Shown here: positions 38,440-48,600 of the stretch, one piece after another
Numbering within the stretch: position 1 is the stretch's first letter
How the letters are laid out: the number at the start of each line of letters is the position of its first letter
NCBI GenBank assembly: GCA_009746045.1
Contig: RPFO01000156.1
Coordinates: 444,278 to 508,277 of the forward strand
Length of the DNA: 64,000 bases
DNA from: Mesostigma viride
Taxonomy: Eukaryota > Streptophyta > Mesostigmatophyceae > Mesostigmatales > Mesostigmataceae
Direction of reading: 5' to 3'
The notes under the pieces: model-generated
Databases searched by the model: none
Seen by the model: the letters and a program-made list of their open reading frames with translations, nothing else
What the model was told of the DNA's origin: nothing
Position numbers and translations under genes: made by a program

Positions 38440-40673
38440 CACCGTCCGCATTGGTAATTTGAATTCGGTTCGGCCGAGAGGCTCTTTGGCATTAGACGTT
38501 AGCGTTTTATTGGTTGCAAGTGCTAAATGTACTGTGCCCGCCCTTGATTATATAATGACGAGTTAGTTTGTTTGGTTAACCCCTAAATGGGCAGAAATAC
38601 TGCCGATGCATCGGCTGTAACTTCACAATTTTGCAAACCAGATGCCATCCAACCCACCCATATCCAATGGCTGTCCTTGGGGGCCAAGCATGTCCATGAG
38701 TTGCCCTTCGGGTTGGTATATCACAACCTTACATATATGCAGGGTAGGCCATGTATAACTGCCGTCAAAGTCAGGGGGGTCAAGACGAGCGTTTTCATTT
38801 TTGGTAGAATGTGCATTTTGAATTATGTTGTAAGAGCTAGGCACCTACCACTTCAGGGATGATAAACAATTAGTTGCTGAACAGTTTGAGCCATTGGGGT
38901 CATCATTTGGGTGGGTATACCAGCAGTTACACCCAGTACAGCCCATAGGGGTACCGTTGGTAAAAAGCAACCAAGGGGTAGGAGTGGGCATACTACCTAC
39001 TAATACCTACTAATATGGCCCCCAACCATGCCACACAATACATTTCCCTTCCACAATGATGGGGAAACATAACTGCATCATCACACTGCCCTTACATGGC
39101 ACCTATGTGCAGGTGCCACCTTGTCCATGCACGTAGGTAACGTGGTACGGATACCCTACGCAAGGCATGCATTCTTGGAGGCAGCCACCAACAAACTAGT
39201 GATTTTAAGCCTATTTCAGCTTGCCCTAGCAAGGATAAACTAGGCCTAAGCTGCTATAGCTTGCCAGGTGATGGCCAGCACACCTGGTGGCACATGCTGA
39301 CAATGGGAAGCTTCTACTCACCGGTTACATGCTTGATGATGCCACAGAGACCAGCCAACTGCCTCACACTCATGCAATATGTGTGTGGGAAATGTATAAC
39401 AAACATATATGGAGGTATTCAAAACCATACAGCCTCTAAAACTTATCACCATCACCCTGTGGGAGGTCAACTGACTGAGGGAAGCATCTAAGAAGGGTGT
39501 TTTAGAAAGGGGACAGGCCAGGGTCAAGAAAGAGCATGAATAATGCAAAAAGAATGTGCTACACAAGCTAGAACGTATATATAAACGTCAAACATCGATA
39601 GGAAAACGATGATTAAGCTTTACCAGGCATGGATGGCGTTACCTTGGCCCAGGCGGTGGCCGCAAAATGGCGCATTTCGGCACACCAAAGTTGTGCAGCA
39701 TGGTCGTTGGATTCAGCGATTTCTGGCCACCCTTGCACATTTACGACTACTATGTATCATAAAAAGTACAAAGAAACCAATATATCCTTTAAAATACGCC
39801 GGAAAGGTATTGCTGTCAACGTTTCTATCGTCCGGCCTGATCGCAGTTTTTTCCAGCAAGAACGCTGCCGACAACTATAAAATGGCATTCCCGCGGACCA
39901 AAAATTAGCCTGTATCATCTTTAGGACGTATAAAATCAATTTCCTGAGTTTGGTCAGAAAATTCGAACGAAAACGTAAATGCCATGCGTGGGCGCAAGCC
40001 GCCATGGCCAGGTCGTCGTTTTCCGGAATGCACGTTGTACGTGAAAAAGTACCCTGACCCCTTGTACTTTGACCGGCCAGAACACCTCTATAACTTTGTC
40101 AGAAGTATGCAAACCCTAGTACCATGCTGTGAGGAAAATTATAAACTTTCGATCTTCTCAGCTAAACTTTTCCTAATTCTCAATAGTTTTCGCGGCATTT
40201 GGTCCCCCGAGAAGGGGCCGACGTGTCGGCTGTAACTCAGTTTTAGGCGGAAAACCGGCAGCCAGACCATTTAGGGGTTAACGAACCACCGTTGAACTGG
40301 CTGCGCAATTTAATAATTATTTGTTTGTTTTGTATCACCTCTAGCTGTCTGCACGTGTCTATGAATTAATTAATTAGTTAGCTGTCTGCACTGCTGTTAC
40401 TCGGCCAGTAAAAGCACATTTGTCAGCCAAAAATTACATATTTCTTTGTTTTTTACCGCCAAAGAAGCGCTTTTGGCAGTCAAAGAATACTTATTTATAC
40501 TTTCTTTGTTTGTTTGCCGGTCATGAGCTAGAAAAACCACAAGAGGACTACACTCGGGAATTAATTATTTGAAAATCGAGCTTTTGTTTTATTTATCGTA
40601 ATTTGGCTGTTTGCAGGTGGTCGGCGCCCAGCCTCATAATTATTTAGTAAAACTACTACCAATGCGGACGGTG
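38440..40673. mobile_element. TIR element with TA flanks, split by a piggyBac-like element
   Basis: Perfect 17-bp terminal inverted repeats, CACCGTCCGCATTGGTA, lie at 38,440-38,456 and 40,657-40,673. TA lies immediately outside each end, consistent with a TA target duplication. Minus the inner insertion the element would be about 0.53 kb and non-coding, MITE-like. A TA duplication suits Tc1/mariner among other groups; the superfamily is not certain. Confidence 0.65.
38580..40277. mobile_element. piggyBac-like element flanked by TTAA
   Basis: The element begins CCCCTAAATGG and ends with the complement CCATTTAGGGG. TTAA lies directly outside each end (38,576-38,579 and 40,278-40,281). TTAA duplications with termini starting CCC are the signature of piggyBac. 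A second similar segment just inside (CGGCTGTAACT at 38,612 and 40,229) extends the inverted similarity. No transposase was recognised in the 1.7-kb interior, so it is likely non-autonomous. Confidence 0.65.
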
Positions 40674-40795
40674 TATTTCGCATTGTCACCGCGCGCACTG
40701 CATGAGAAAAAATGGGAGGGAAAAAAAAAACGAAAGGTCAAATAGCTCCACGCGGAGTGGAATCTGGATCTTCGAGCTATGCATTGACTCTCCGG

Positions 40796-41765
40796 TTGAC
40801 GATGCCGAGGTCAACTACCCTCCTTCAGGCCGCTTCAAGCTGCTCGGCAGTTGGCTTCCTGACTGCGAGGACGACATAACGACACGGATCGGCATGGCGT
40901 GGGCGCACCTCCATGACCACCGCCGCTGGTGGAGCAACCCTGCCCTTAGTACCCCGGATCGTCAAGCGTGACCTCTTCACGGTCGTCATTATGACGATCC
41001 TGACCTACGGCGCCGAGACGTGGACACTGACGCAGGAGCTGGAGCAACGACTCGACGGCGCCGTCACCAAGATGCTGCGCAAGGCCCTTAACATCCCCTT
41101 TGGTTTAATTGCACATTAGTAATGAGGATTTGTACGCTGATTTGCCCTATGTTTCCCACAGGCGCCTGGGCCTAGCCGGGCACCTGGCCCGCACAGATCA
41201 GGTAGATACATCAGATAGACTAGCTGGCACCAAGCCCGCCCAGCCTGGGCGATATGTCCTCACCTGGCGTGCCCCCGGCCGCGCGCGGCAGGGCCGCCAC
41301 CCGTGGACTTTTCGTGATAGACTCGGCATGGACATGTGCTACACTAGACGTGACGGGCTCACCCCCGGGCAGCCTCCTGGTTTGTCTGTATTATGGAGGC
41401 AGATGGTGCGCAAGGATAGATGGCAAGTAGTGATGAAGGAGACCACCCCCAAGCCTGTGGGGGCTCCGCGTGTGACCAAGTATGGCATTCATAGCGATTC
41501 GGGCCGCGGTGCCCACACCCCTGTAACTAGGACCTAGATAGCTTATACCATCCATTCCATCCCATGTTCCCCTCCCACTGAGGACTTATGCTCACGTGAT
41601 GCAGTCACGTGTCTATTAATTAATTAATTAATTAATTAATTAATTAATTAATTAATTAATCCATTCGACATCCCATGTTCCCCTCCCACTGAGGACTTAT
41701 GCTCACGTGACGCAGTCACGTGTAGACCTATTAATTAATTAATTAATTAATTAATTAATTAATTA
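40796..41765 (+). mobile_element. 5'-truncated LINE with 13-bp TSD
   Basis: The plus strand encodes the region after the RT palm (RFKLLGSWLPDCEDDITTRI; LTYGAETWTLTQELEQRL) and the C-terminus (RRLGLAGHLARTDQVDT; DRWQVVMKETTPKPVG), ending in TAG at about 41,537. Frameshifts occur near 40,930 and 41,110. The 3' UTR ends in the hairpin CACGTGA-YGCA-GTCACGTG and an AATT tail. The UTR end and tail are present twice in tandem (41,558-41,650 and 41,654-41,765). ATTGACTCTCCGG flanks the insertion at 40,783-40,795 and 41,766-41,778. Confidence 0.85.
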
Positions 41766-41778
41766 ATTGACTCTCCGG

Positions 41779-42012
41779 CCTGATCCGTAGTCATCCCAAT
41801 CAACCCGACTGCCAAAAATTAAACTGGCACCTATCTTGCGGAATTTGCACTAAATATGTACACTATGTGAGCTATAACCCACATGCTCGATATAACCCAC
41901 GGTACGCCGCGGCGCATCGCCTACCCGCGCCCTTTTCCATGTAACGTGAGATATGAAATCCGCTTCCATGACGTACCGGGAATTCCGTTCAATACCATCG
42001 TGCAGTACCAGC
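41779..42012. other. Spacer between LINE insertions
   Basis: Non-repetitive sequence with no open frame of note. It lies between two TSD-defined LINE copies and may be old host DNA. Confidence 0.3.
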
Positions 42013-42024
42013 AATGCACTATAT

Positions 42025-43836
42025 TAATTAATTAATTAATTAGGAACATAACTCCGTTGGGAGTATATGTAGCACATAGCCCTGAGAAGGGGCATATGAG
42101 CCTATAATACATTCTAAGCTACTTCCTGCAAGGGTGGGAATGTAAACAACACTTGCTCTAGGTGCACCAGGGCACCCGCACCCTCATGGTCTATCACGCT
42201 ATGCCCGGGTAAGGGGGGAGCATGCCTGTGAGGGGGAAGATCATCATGGCTATACAAGAGCTATGGCATGGCTTCTCAGCAGGGAGTGACTCCCTGCATG
42301 GGCACAACATTACTAAATAAGGCTAGGCATCGTCTGGAGTGTGGCTCATCATAGGCACACATGTACATGACTAAAAAGGCTAGGCCTCAGCTGGTATAGT
42401 GCCTGTAGTAGGCGGGCATGTACAAGGCCACTGTCTAACTATTCTACACTACTGCTGTATTCCCCTAGGCGGGGGCTGGAGTTGCTGGGGCCGCGGTGGT
42501 CGAGGGGGTCGCTTGCCAGGGCTTGTGGCCGACGTAGATGGCCGCCCCCTTCCAGTACACCGGCTGGCCCGCCTTGGTCTGCCGGAGCTGGAGGTAGGTC
42601 GGCCATAGCTCCCGTCGCCGTTGTTGCTGTGCCAGGGTCAAGTCGTCGTCAAGGGTGAAGAGAGTCTTCTCGAGCCGCTTGCGGCGTCTGAGAAAAGAAA
42701 TCTTGTCCGCCGGAGTCTTAAAGGTGAGAAGGAGCGGGGGCGGCCCGGCCTTACCGGCCCCGCGCGCGGGGAAGGCGGTGGGCGGCCAGCTCAATCTCAC
42801 CAGTAAGGCCCATGCGATCAAGGATTTCTCTCTCAAAAGCACGCGCAAGCTTCTCGGAATTCTCACCTTCCTCCATCTTGAGATTCTTGACAATGACGTT
42901 GAGGCTGCGCTTGGCGAGCTCGGCCTCCTCGCGGAGGTCAAGCGTCTGCCGCTGGAGCTGGGCTGCGACGGCGGAGGTGGTGGAGGTGGTATGTTGCTTG
43001 AGCATGTCCGCCCAGGTCGTGATGGGAGGAGCATCGCCGGCCAGGCCAGCCGGGGCTGGCTTGGCGGCAATGTCCTTCACTGCCTGGGCGGTGAGGCCTG
43101 CTGTGTTCTGCAAGACCTCGATAGCGATTGCATTATCCTTGAGGCGCTGGTCGATATCGCGGAGCTGGGCGGTGATGGAGTCGGTGGAGGAGGAGGGGGG
43201 GGGGGGTGGAGGCGAGGAGGGTGGCGGTGGCGGTGGGGATGGTGGGGAGCTCAGCAGCCAGCGTGCCGCCAAGTGCCGCCACATCTGCGGCAAGAGGGGT
43301 CACGTGCTGCTCGAAAGCTTCCTTGAGGAGGGTGCGGATGGTGGCTTCGGTGGGGAAGGTGGGGGGGGGCGGTGGGGAAGCCCAGATCTCGGATTCGGAG
43401 CGTCCAACAAGGGAGCAGAGGGCGAAGCGTTGAAGCCTGGGGCGAGACATGCGGTGAATGATTGGGAGAGCCTCGGCGGGGTCGACAAGCTTGCCGTCAC
43501 CAGGCCAGCGGCCACGGTTGTGGGACGTGAGGTACACGCACAGGGCTAGAAGCGAGGCGTGATTGCCGTAAAACATGTCTTCCATGAACCAAGTGCAGCT
43601 GCGTTGCCAGAAGCCGGAGCTGTTGACGTCAAAGGAGCGCTCTTCCCAGGGCGGCTCAGCAGAGCGACTGCGCTTGGGTTCAGGCGATGCAGATGGCGAG
43701 GCAAGCCCGGGAGGCTGGGCTAGCACCAGTGCACGACTAGTGTCACCGTTGCCATCTGGGCCGGTGGGCGAAGCTGCAGCCGAAGCTGCAGACGTATTTT
43801 CATTGCCGAGCGCAGCCGCCAGGCTGCGTTGCGTCG
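42025..43836 (-). mobile_element. ORF1-only LINE (family A) with 12-bp TSD
   Basis: The minus strand carries an ORF1, a 3' UTR, a CTCC-CAAC-GGAG hairpin and an AATT tail at 42,025-42,040. AATGCACTATAT flanks it at 42,013-42,024 and 43,837-43,848. The interval contains no endonuclease or reverse transcriptase: the 3' UTR begins right after ORF1. It therefore resembles half-L1 elements of mammals, which carry only ORF1 and move in trans. Confidence 0.75.
42465..43836 (-). pseudogene. L1-type ORF1 protein (RNA-binding), two frameshifts
   Basis: Three minus frames join into one ORF1. From 43,836 to about 43,190 is an N-terminal region (FWQRSCTWFMEDMFYGNHAS; EQHVTPLAADVAALGGTL) and Pro runs. From about 43,190 to 42,760 is a helical segment (SITAQLRDIDQRLKDNAIAI) and an RRM start (RSLNVIVKNLK). 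From about 42,760 to 42,465 are the rest of the RRM (PLLLTFKTPADKISFLRRRK) and a C-terminal domain (TLDDDLTLAQQQRRRELWP; PVYWKGAAIYVGHKPW). The order coiled coil, RRM, CTD is that of L1 ORF1p. The shifts fall in a long G run (43,196-43,206) and a GCGCGCGGGG stretch (42,765), both sites prone to slippage or misreading. Confidence 0.75.
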
Positions 43837-44433
43837 AATGCACTATATGGTCACTCCAATCACAGATATCACTGGAGGTATACCTCTTATCGTCAAGCAC
43901 TTCGACCAGCAGGCAGGTGAGACCTCCACGAGCCTTCTTGAGGCATTTAAGCGCGCCATTCTTGCCCCCATGTTACTCACTGGTGAGCTGGACATGTCGG
44001 CTGTCCGCCTCCCCCGCGCGCGGGGGAAGGCTGGCCCGGCACCCGTGCTCCTCACCTTTAAGTACATGGCGGACAAGCTGGCGTTCCTTAAGTGCCGCAA
44101 GAAGCTCTCGGAGACTCGCTTCACGCTGGACGACGACTTGACCCTGGCCCAGCAACAACGGCGATGCGAGCTATGGCCGACCTACCTTCAGCTCCGGCAG
44201 AGCGCAAGGGGGAAGCCGGTATACTGGAGGGGGGCGGTCATCCACGTTGACCACAAGCCCTGGCAGCCCCCTCCTGCCACCTCAGACTAGGAATATATAT
44301 ACCAGTAGTGTAGATTAGAAAGGCTTAGCCTAGCATGTGGCCCACGCGCATGTGCGCCCATAATGGCCCCCATGGATGATGCCTTCAACATTTAGCCATG
44401 CTTTGTCTATAATGGGACCCCCATGGATGTAGC

Positions 44434-44729
44434 TTTATTTAATTATGCCGTGCCCATGCAGGGGGTCACTCCCTGCTGAGAAGCCATGCCCTAGCTTTTG
44501 TATAGCTGTGCTGATCTTCCCCACCTATGACAGGCTCCCCTTAGCTGGGTGTTGCCTGAAACTCTGGGTGTTGCAGGTGCCCTAGTGCACCTAGAGCAAG
44601 TGTTGTTTACATTCCCACCCTTGCAGGAAGTAGCTTAGAATGTATGATAGGCCATATGCCCCTTCTCTGGGCTATGTGCTACATATACTCCCAACGGAGT
44701 TATGTTACAATTCAATTCAATTCAATTCA
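44434..44729 (+). mobile_element. Nested LINE family A 3'-end copy with AATTC tail
   Basis: A 5'-truncated copy of the family's own 3' UTR, ending in the hairpin and a (CAATT)n tail at about 44,712-44,729. ATGGATGTAGC (44,423-44,433) and ATGGATGTTGC (44,730-44,740) form an 11-bp duplication with one difference. Removing the copy restores UTR continuity. Confidence 0.7.
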
Positions 44730-44844
44730 ATGGATGTTGCATTAAGAATTTAGCCATGCTATGCCATGCAGAGAGATGCTCTCTGTCGAGAAGCCATGTC
44801 CTAGCTCTTGTATAGCCATGATGATCTTCCTCCCTCACAGGCAT

Positions 44845-45042
44845 TGAATTGAATTGAATTGAATTGTAACATAACTCCGTTGGGAGTATATGTAGCACAC
44901 AGCCCTTGAGAGGGGGGCATATGGCCTATCATACATCCTAAGCTACTTCCTGCAAGGGTGGGGATGTAAAGGACCCTTGCTCTAGGTGCACCAGGGCACT
45001 TGCATCCCCATGATCTTCAAGCTATGCCCAGCGAAGGGGGAG
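44845..45042 (-). mobile_element. Nested LINE family A 3'-end copy, minus strand, 12-bp TSD
   Basis: A 198-bp copy of the last part of the 3' UTR in reverse orientation, with an AATTG-type tail at its left edge. CCTCACAGGCAT flanks it at 44,833-44,844 and 45,043-45,054. It is non-coding. Confidence 0.8.
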
Positions 45043-45261
45043 CCTCACAGGCATGCTCCCCCCTTACCCGGGCATAGCGTGATAGACCATGAGGGTGCAG
45101 GTGCCTTGGTGCACCTAGAGCAGGGGTAGCTTACATTCCCACCCTTGCATGAAGTAGCCTAGAATGTATTAAAAGCCATATGCCCCTTCTCAGGGCTATG
45201 TGCTACATCTACTCCCAACGGAGTGATGTTGATAATTAATTAATTAATTAATACCTCTTAT

Positions 45262-45660
45262 TTAATTCCGACATGCCTCTTTCCAACTCCGAATTCAATT
45301 CAGAGCAATTTTTTCACCGGCTACATGCCGGTGAAGATAAATATTCCTGGACACGCAAATTGATTAACACTGTTAAATTAGAATCTAAAAGCTACCTGGC
45401 TGTGCCGCGCTGGCATCCAGCCTTCAAAAACCTTCCCGTGCTACATCCTACGGTTGTGAGAGCAGAGGTATCATTTTTTATGCGTGTCATAAATATGTGC
45501 ACAAAGCGTGTTCTCGTTGGATCACTTAATGACAAGCGTACAAGAGCCTGCTGCCAGGCTGTGCATGGACAAACAACCACTCATTTTATATAACGTCCAT
45601 TTCCCCTCAGCTTATAACAACGAGAACATCTAGTAAGAAAACTGGCGTGCCCGGCCAACT
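45262..45660. other. Downstream of STI1; probable 3' UTR or spacer
   Basis: This stretch follows the STI1 stop codon (minus strand). A plus frame of 106 codons (45,273-45,593) is open but shows no family features and lies antisense to the expected 3' UTR, so I do not call it a gene. Confidence 0.35.
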
Positions 45661-48600
45661 TTATCCCATCCGCACAATGCCGGCCTTGACCAGCTTTGCG
45701 ACCTTGGAGGCCACAACAGGGTTCTGCAGGTGATGCTGGGATGCCTTGGGGTCCGAAGAGAGGTCATTCAGCACCTGCAAGTGACCACAGTGATCATACC
45801 ATCATCATGAGGCAAATCATAACAATTGATAGACATTAGATGCCGGGAGAATTCTATTCCTGATCGGTAACTAGGTAGGTAGTTCCCCCAGACCCGCGTG
45901 CCTTCAACCTCCAGCCAGCTCCCCCAAAAGGCTGAGACTGCAACAAAACAGCACAAGGCTTGCAACCTGACAGAGAGGGAAGGACCTTCAGAAGGAGCGA
46001 TGGCAGGAGACTGCTCACGTGATGCCAAGGCATGCACAGCATAGAACTCAACACCATGCCGGTAATCAAAGGTACCTACTCAAACAGCGTTTACCCCATG
46101 ACTCTGCAAACAAAGGCAGAAGAACGAACAAATGCATGAACCAATTGCGCGATCAATGCTAGTAGTGTACCAGCAGAAACTACCATGTAGAGGTCCTGTC
46201 TGATTGATCGCGTTTGCATGGCCCAGGTTTGACGCTCACCTGGCGCATGACGGGGTCGGTCAGGATCTGCTGGATCTCTGGGTCCGCCATCGCCTTGGCC
46301 TGCACCCACGACGCGACAAGGAAAAGCGAGAAGAAAGAGAGGAAACATGGTAAGAACGCGACAAAGAAACATTGTAAGAAAGGGTAGCGAGCACCCTGCT
46401 CGAGGGGGTTCGCTCCATCCCTTAGTCATGGGTGGGAGCACTCCATGATAGCCCACTCAGCCTGCGGCTGCGACACATGGCACGCTACGATATGATAGGA
46501 GCCAAGGAACTAGGGCAACAGTGAGAGAGATAAAGCCGATAGGGTACTGAGAACAGGGGGGATTGCAGGGCAGGGCATGATGAGAGAAGGAAAGAAAGGA
46601 GGAAAGAAACAGGAGAAGAGCATACGTGAGGACACGAGAACAGGGAAATAGCAAGGGTCGCAGATAGAACTCCACGATAAGTGGCTTAACCAGCAAAGAC
46701 CAAACATACCCTTGCCTTTCCACCCCTGCTGCGCCTGCTCCCCAAGCCCAACCCCCCTTCCCTGCTCTTTGAGAAATGCTACAGCCAGGGGGCACCAGCT
46801 TTTATGTGTAGTTGCTTACACATATGCCATTGAAAGACCAGCTAAACCTAAAGAAAAGGGTATTCATGCTATTCGCGCTGATAGTTGAGTTGGTCCTTCC
46901 ATATCGGCACCTTATTTGTCTGCCCCCATCAAATGCATGGTGGAGCTGTGATGATTACCCAACCTACAAGACAGAAAACACTGTCCTAAAGCACAAGAAT
47001 GGGGAAGAGCATCACACTAATTATATTCTCTGGTCTAAACTCGTGTGCAAGCGAATCCAAGAGGCATAAGCTTATCCTACATGAGCTGCACACATCCGCT
47101 GACCCATAACATAATCAAAGGCCACCAGGCACAAAAATATACCTCCTTGTCTCCCACTTGTCGAAGCTCCTCTTAGATAAAAGATACATACATGGCAGTA
47201 CATGGCCAGGATACATCTCTATGGCACGGATAACAAAGCCACTCACTTGTCTCTATGGCATGGATAACACAGCCACTCACCTGTCTCTATGGCATGGATA
47301 ACAAAGCCACTCACTTGTCTCCTCTATGGCATGGATAACAAAGCCACTCACTTGTCTCTATGGCATGGATAACAAAGCCACTCACTTGTCTCCTCTATGG
47401 CATGGATAACAAAGCCACTCACTTGTCTCCTCTATGGCATGGATAACAAAGCCACTCACTTGTCTCTATGGCATGGACAACAAAGCCACTCACTTGTCTC
47501 CTCTATGGCATGGATAACAAAGCCACTCACTTGTCTCCTCTATGGCATGGATAACAAAGCCACTCACTTGTCTCCTCTATGGCATGGATAACAAAGCCAC
47601 TCACTTGTCTCTATGGCATGGACAACAAAGCCACTCACCTGTCTCCTCTATGGCATGGATAACAAAGCCACTCACTTGTCTCTATGGCATGGATAACAAA
47701 GCCACTCACTTGTCTCCTCTATGGCATGGATAACAAAGCCACTCACTTGTCTCTATGGCATGGATAACAAAGCCACTCACTTGTCTCTATGGCATGGATA
47801 ACAAAGCCACTCACTTGTCTCCTCTATGGCATGGATAACAAAGCCACTCACTTGTCTCCTCTATGGCATGGATAACAAAGCCACTCACTTGTCTCCTCTA
47901 TGGCATGGATAACAAAGCCACTCACTTGTCTCTATGGCATGGATAACAAAGCCACTCACTTGTCTCTATGGCATGGATAACAAAGCCACTCACCTGTCTC
48001 TATGGCATGGATAACAAAGCCACTCACTTGTTCCTCTATGGCATGGATAACAAAGCCACTCACTTGTCTCCTCTATGGCATGGATAACAAAGCCACTCAC
48101 CTGTCTCTATGGCATGGATAACAAAGCCACTCACTTGTCTCCTCTATGGCATGGATAACAAAGCCACTCACTTGTCTCCTCTATGGCATGGATAACAAAG
48201 CCACTCACTTGTCTCCTCTATGGCATGGATAACAAAGCCACTCACTTGTCTCTATGGCATGGATAACAAAGCCACTCACTTGTCTCTATGGCATGGATAA
48301 CAAAGCCACTCACTTGTCTCTATGGCATGGATAACAAAGCCACTCACCTGTCTCTATGGCATGGATAACAAAGCCACTCACTTGTTTCCTCTATGGCATG
48401 GATAACAAAGCCACTCACTGTCTCCTCTATGGCATGGATAACAAAGCCACTCACTTGTCTCTATGGCATGGATAACAAAGCCACTCACCTGTCTCTATGG
48501 CATGGATAACAAAGCCACTCACTTGTCTCCTCTATGGCATGGATATCAAAGCCACTCACTTGTTTCCTCTATGGCATGGATAACAAAGCCACTCACTTGT

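Larger units (their letters stand above)
43891..45250 (+). mobile_element. 5'-truncated LINE family A with two nested copies
   Basis: Flanked by ATACCTCTTAT at 43,880-43,890 and 45,251-45,261. It begins in the ORF1 RRM (IVKHFDQQAGETSTSLLEAF), continues RLPRARGKAGPAPVLLTFK and TLDDDLTLAQQQRRCELWP, stops at 44,290, and has a 3' UTR starting GAATATATATACCAGTAG. The UTR is interrupted by a plus-strand copy (44,434-44,729) and a minus-strand copy (44,845-45,042). It ends with the CTCC-CAAC-GGAG hairpin and an AATT tail at about 45,233-45,250. Confidence 0.75.

Noticed and set aside
43837..44290. Head-to-head LINE pair as a twin-priming inversion
   Set aside because: Both copies include the ORF1 C-terminus and their own 3' end and duplication, so they are separate insertions.
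45273..45593. 106-residue plus frame downstream of STI1
   Set aside because: No family features, antisense to the probable STI1 3' UTR, and no splice or repeat support. It stays possible but unsupported.
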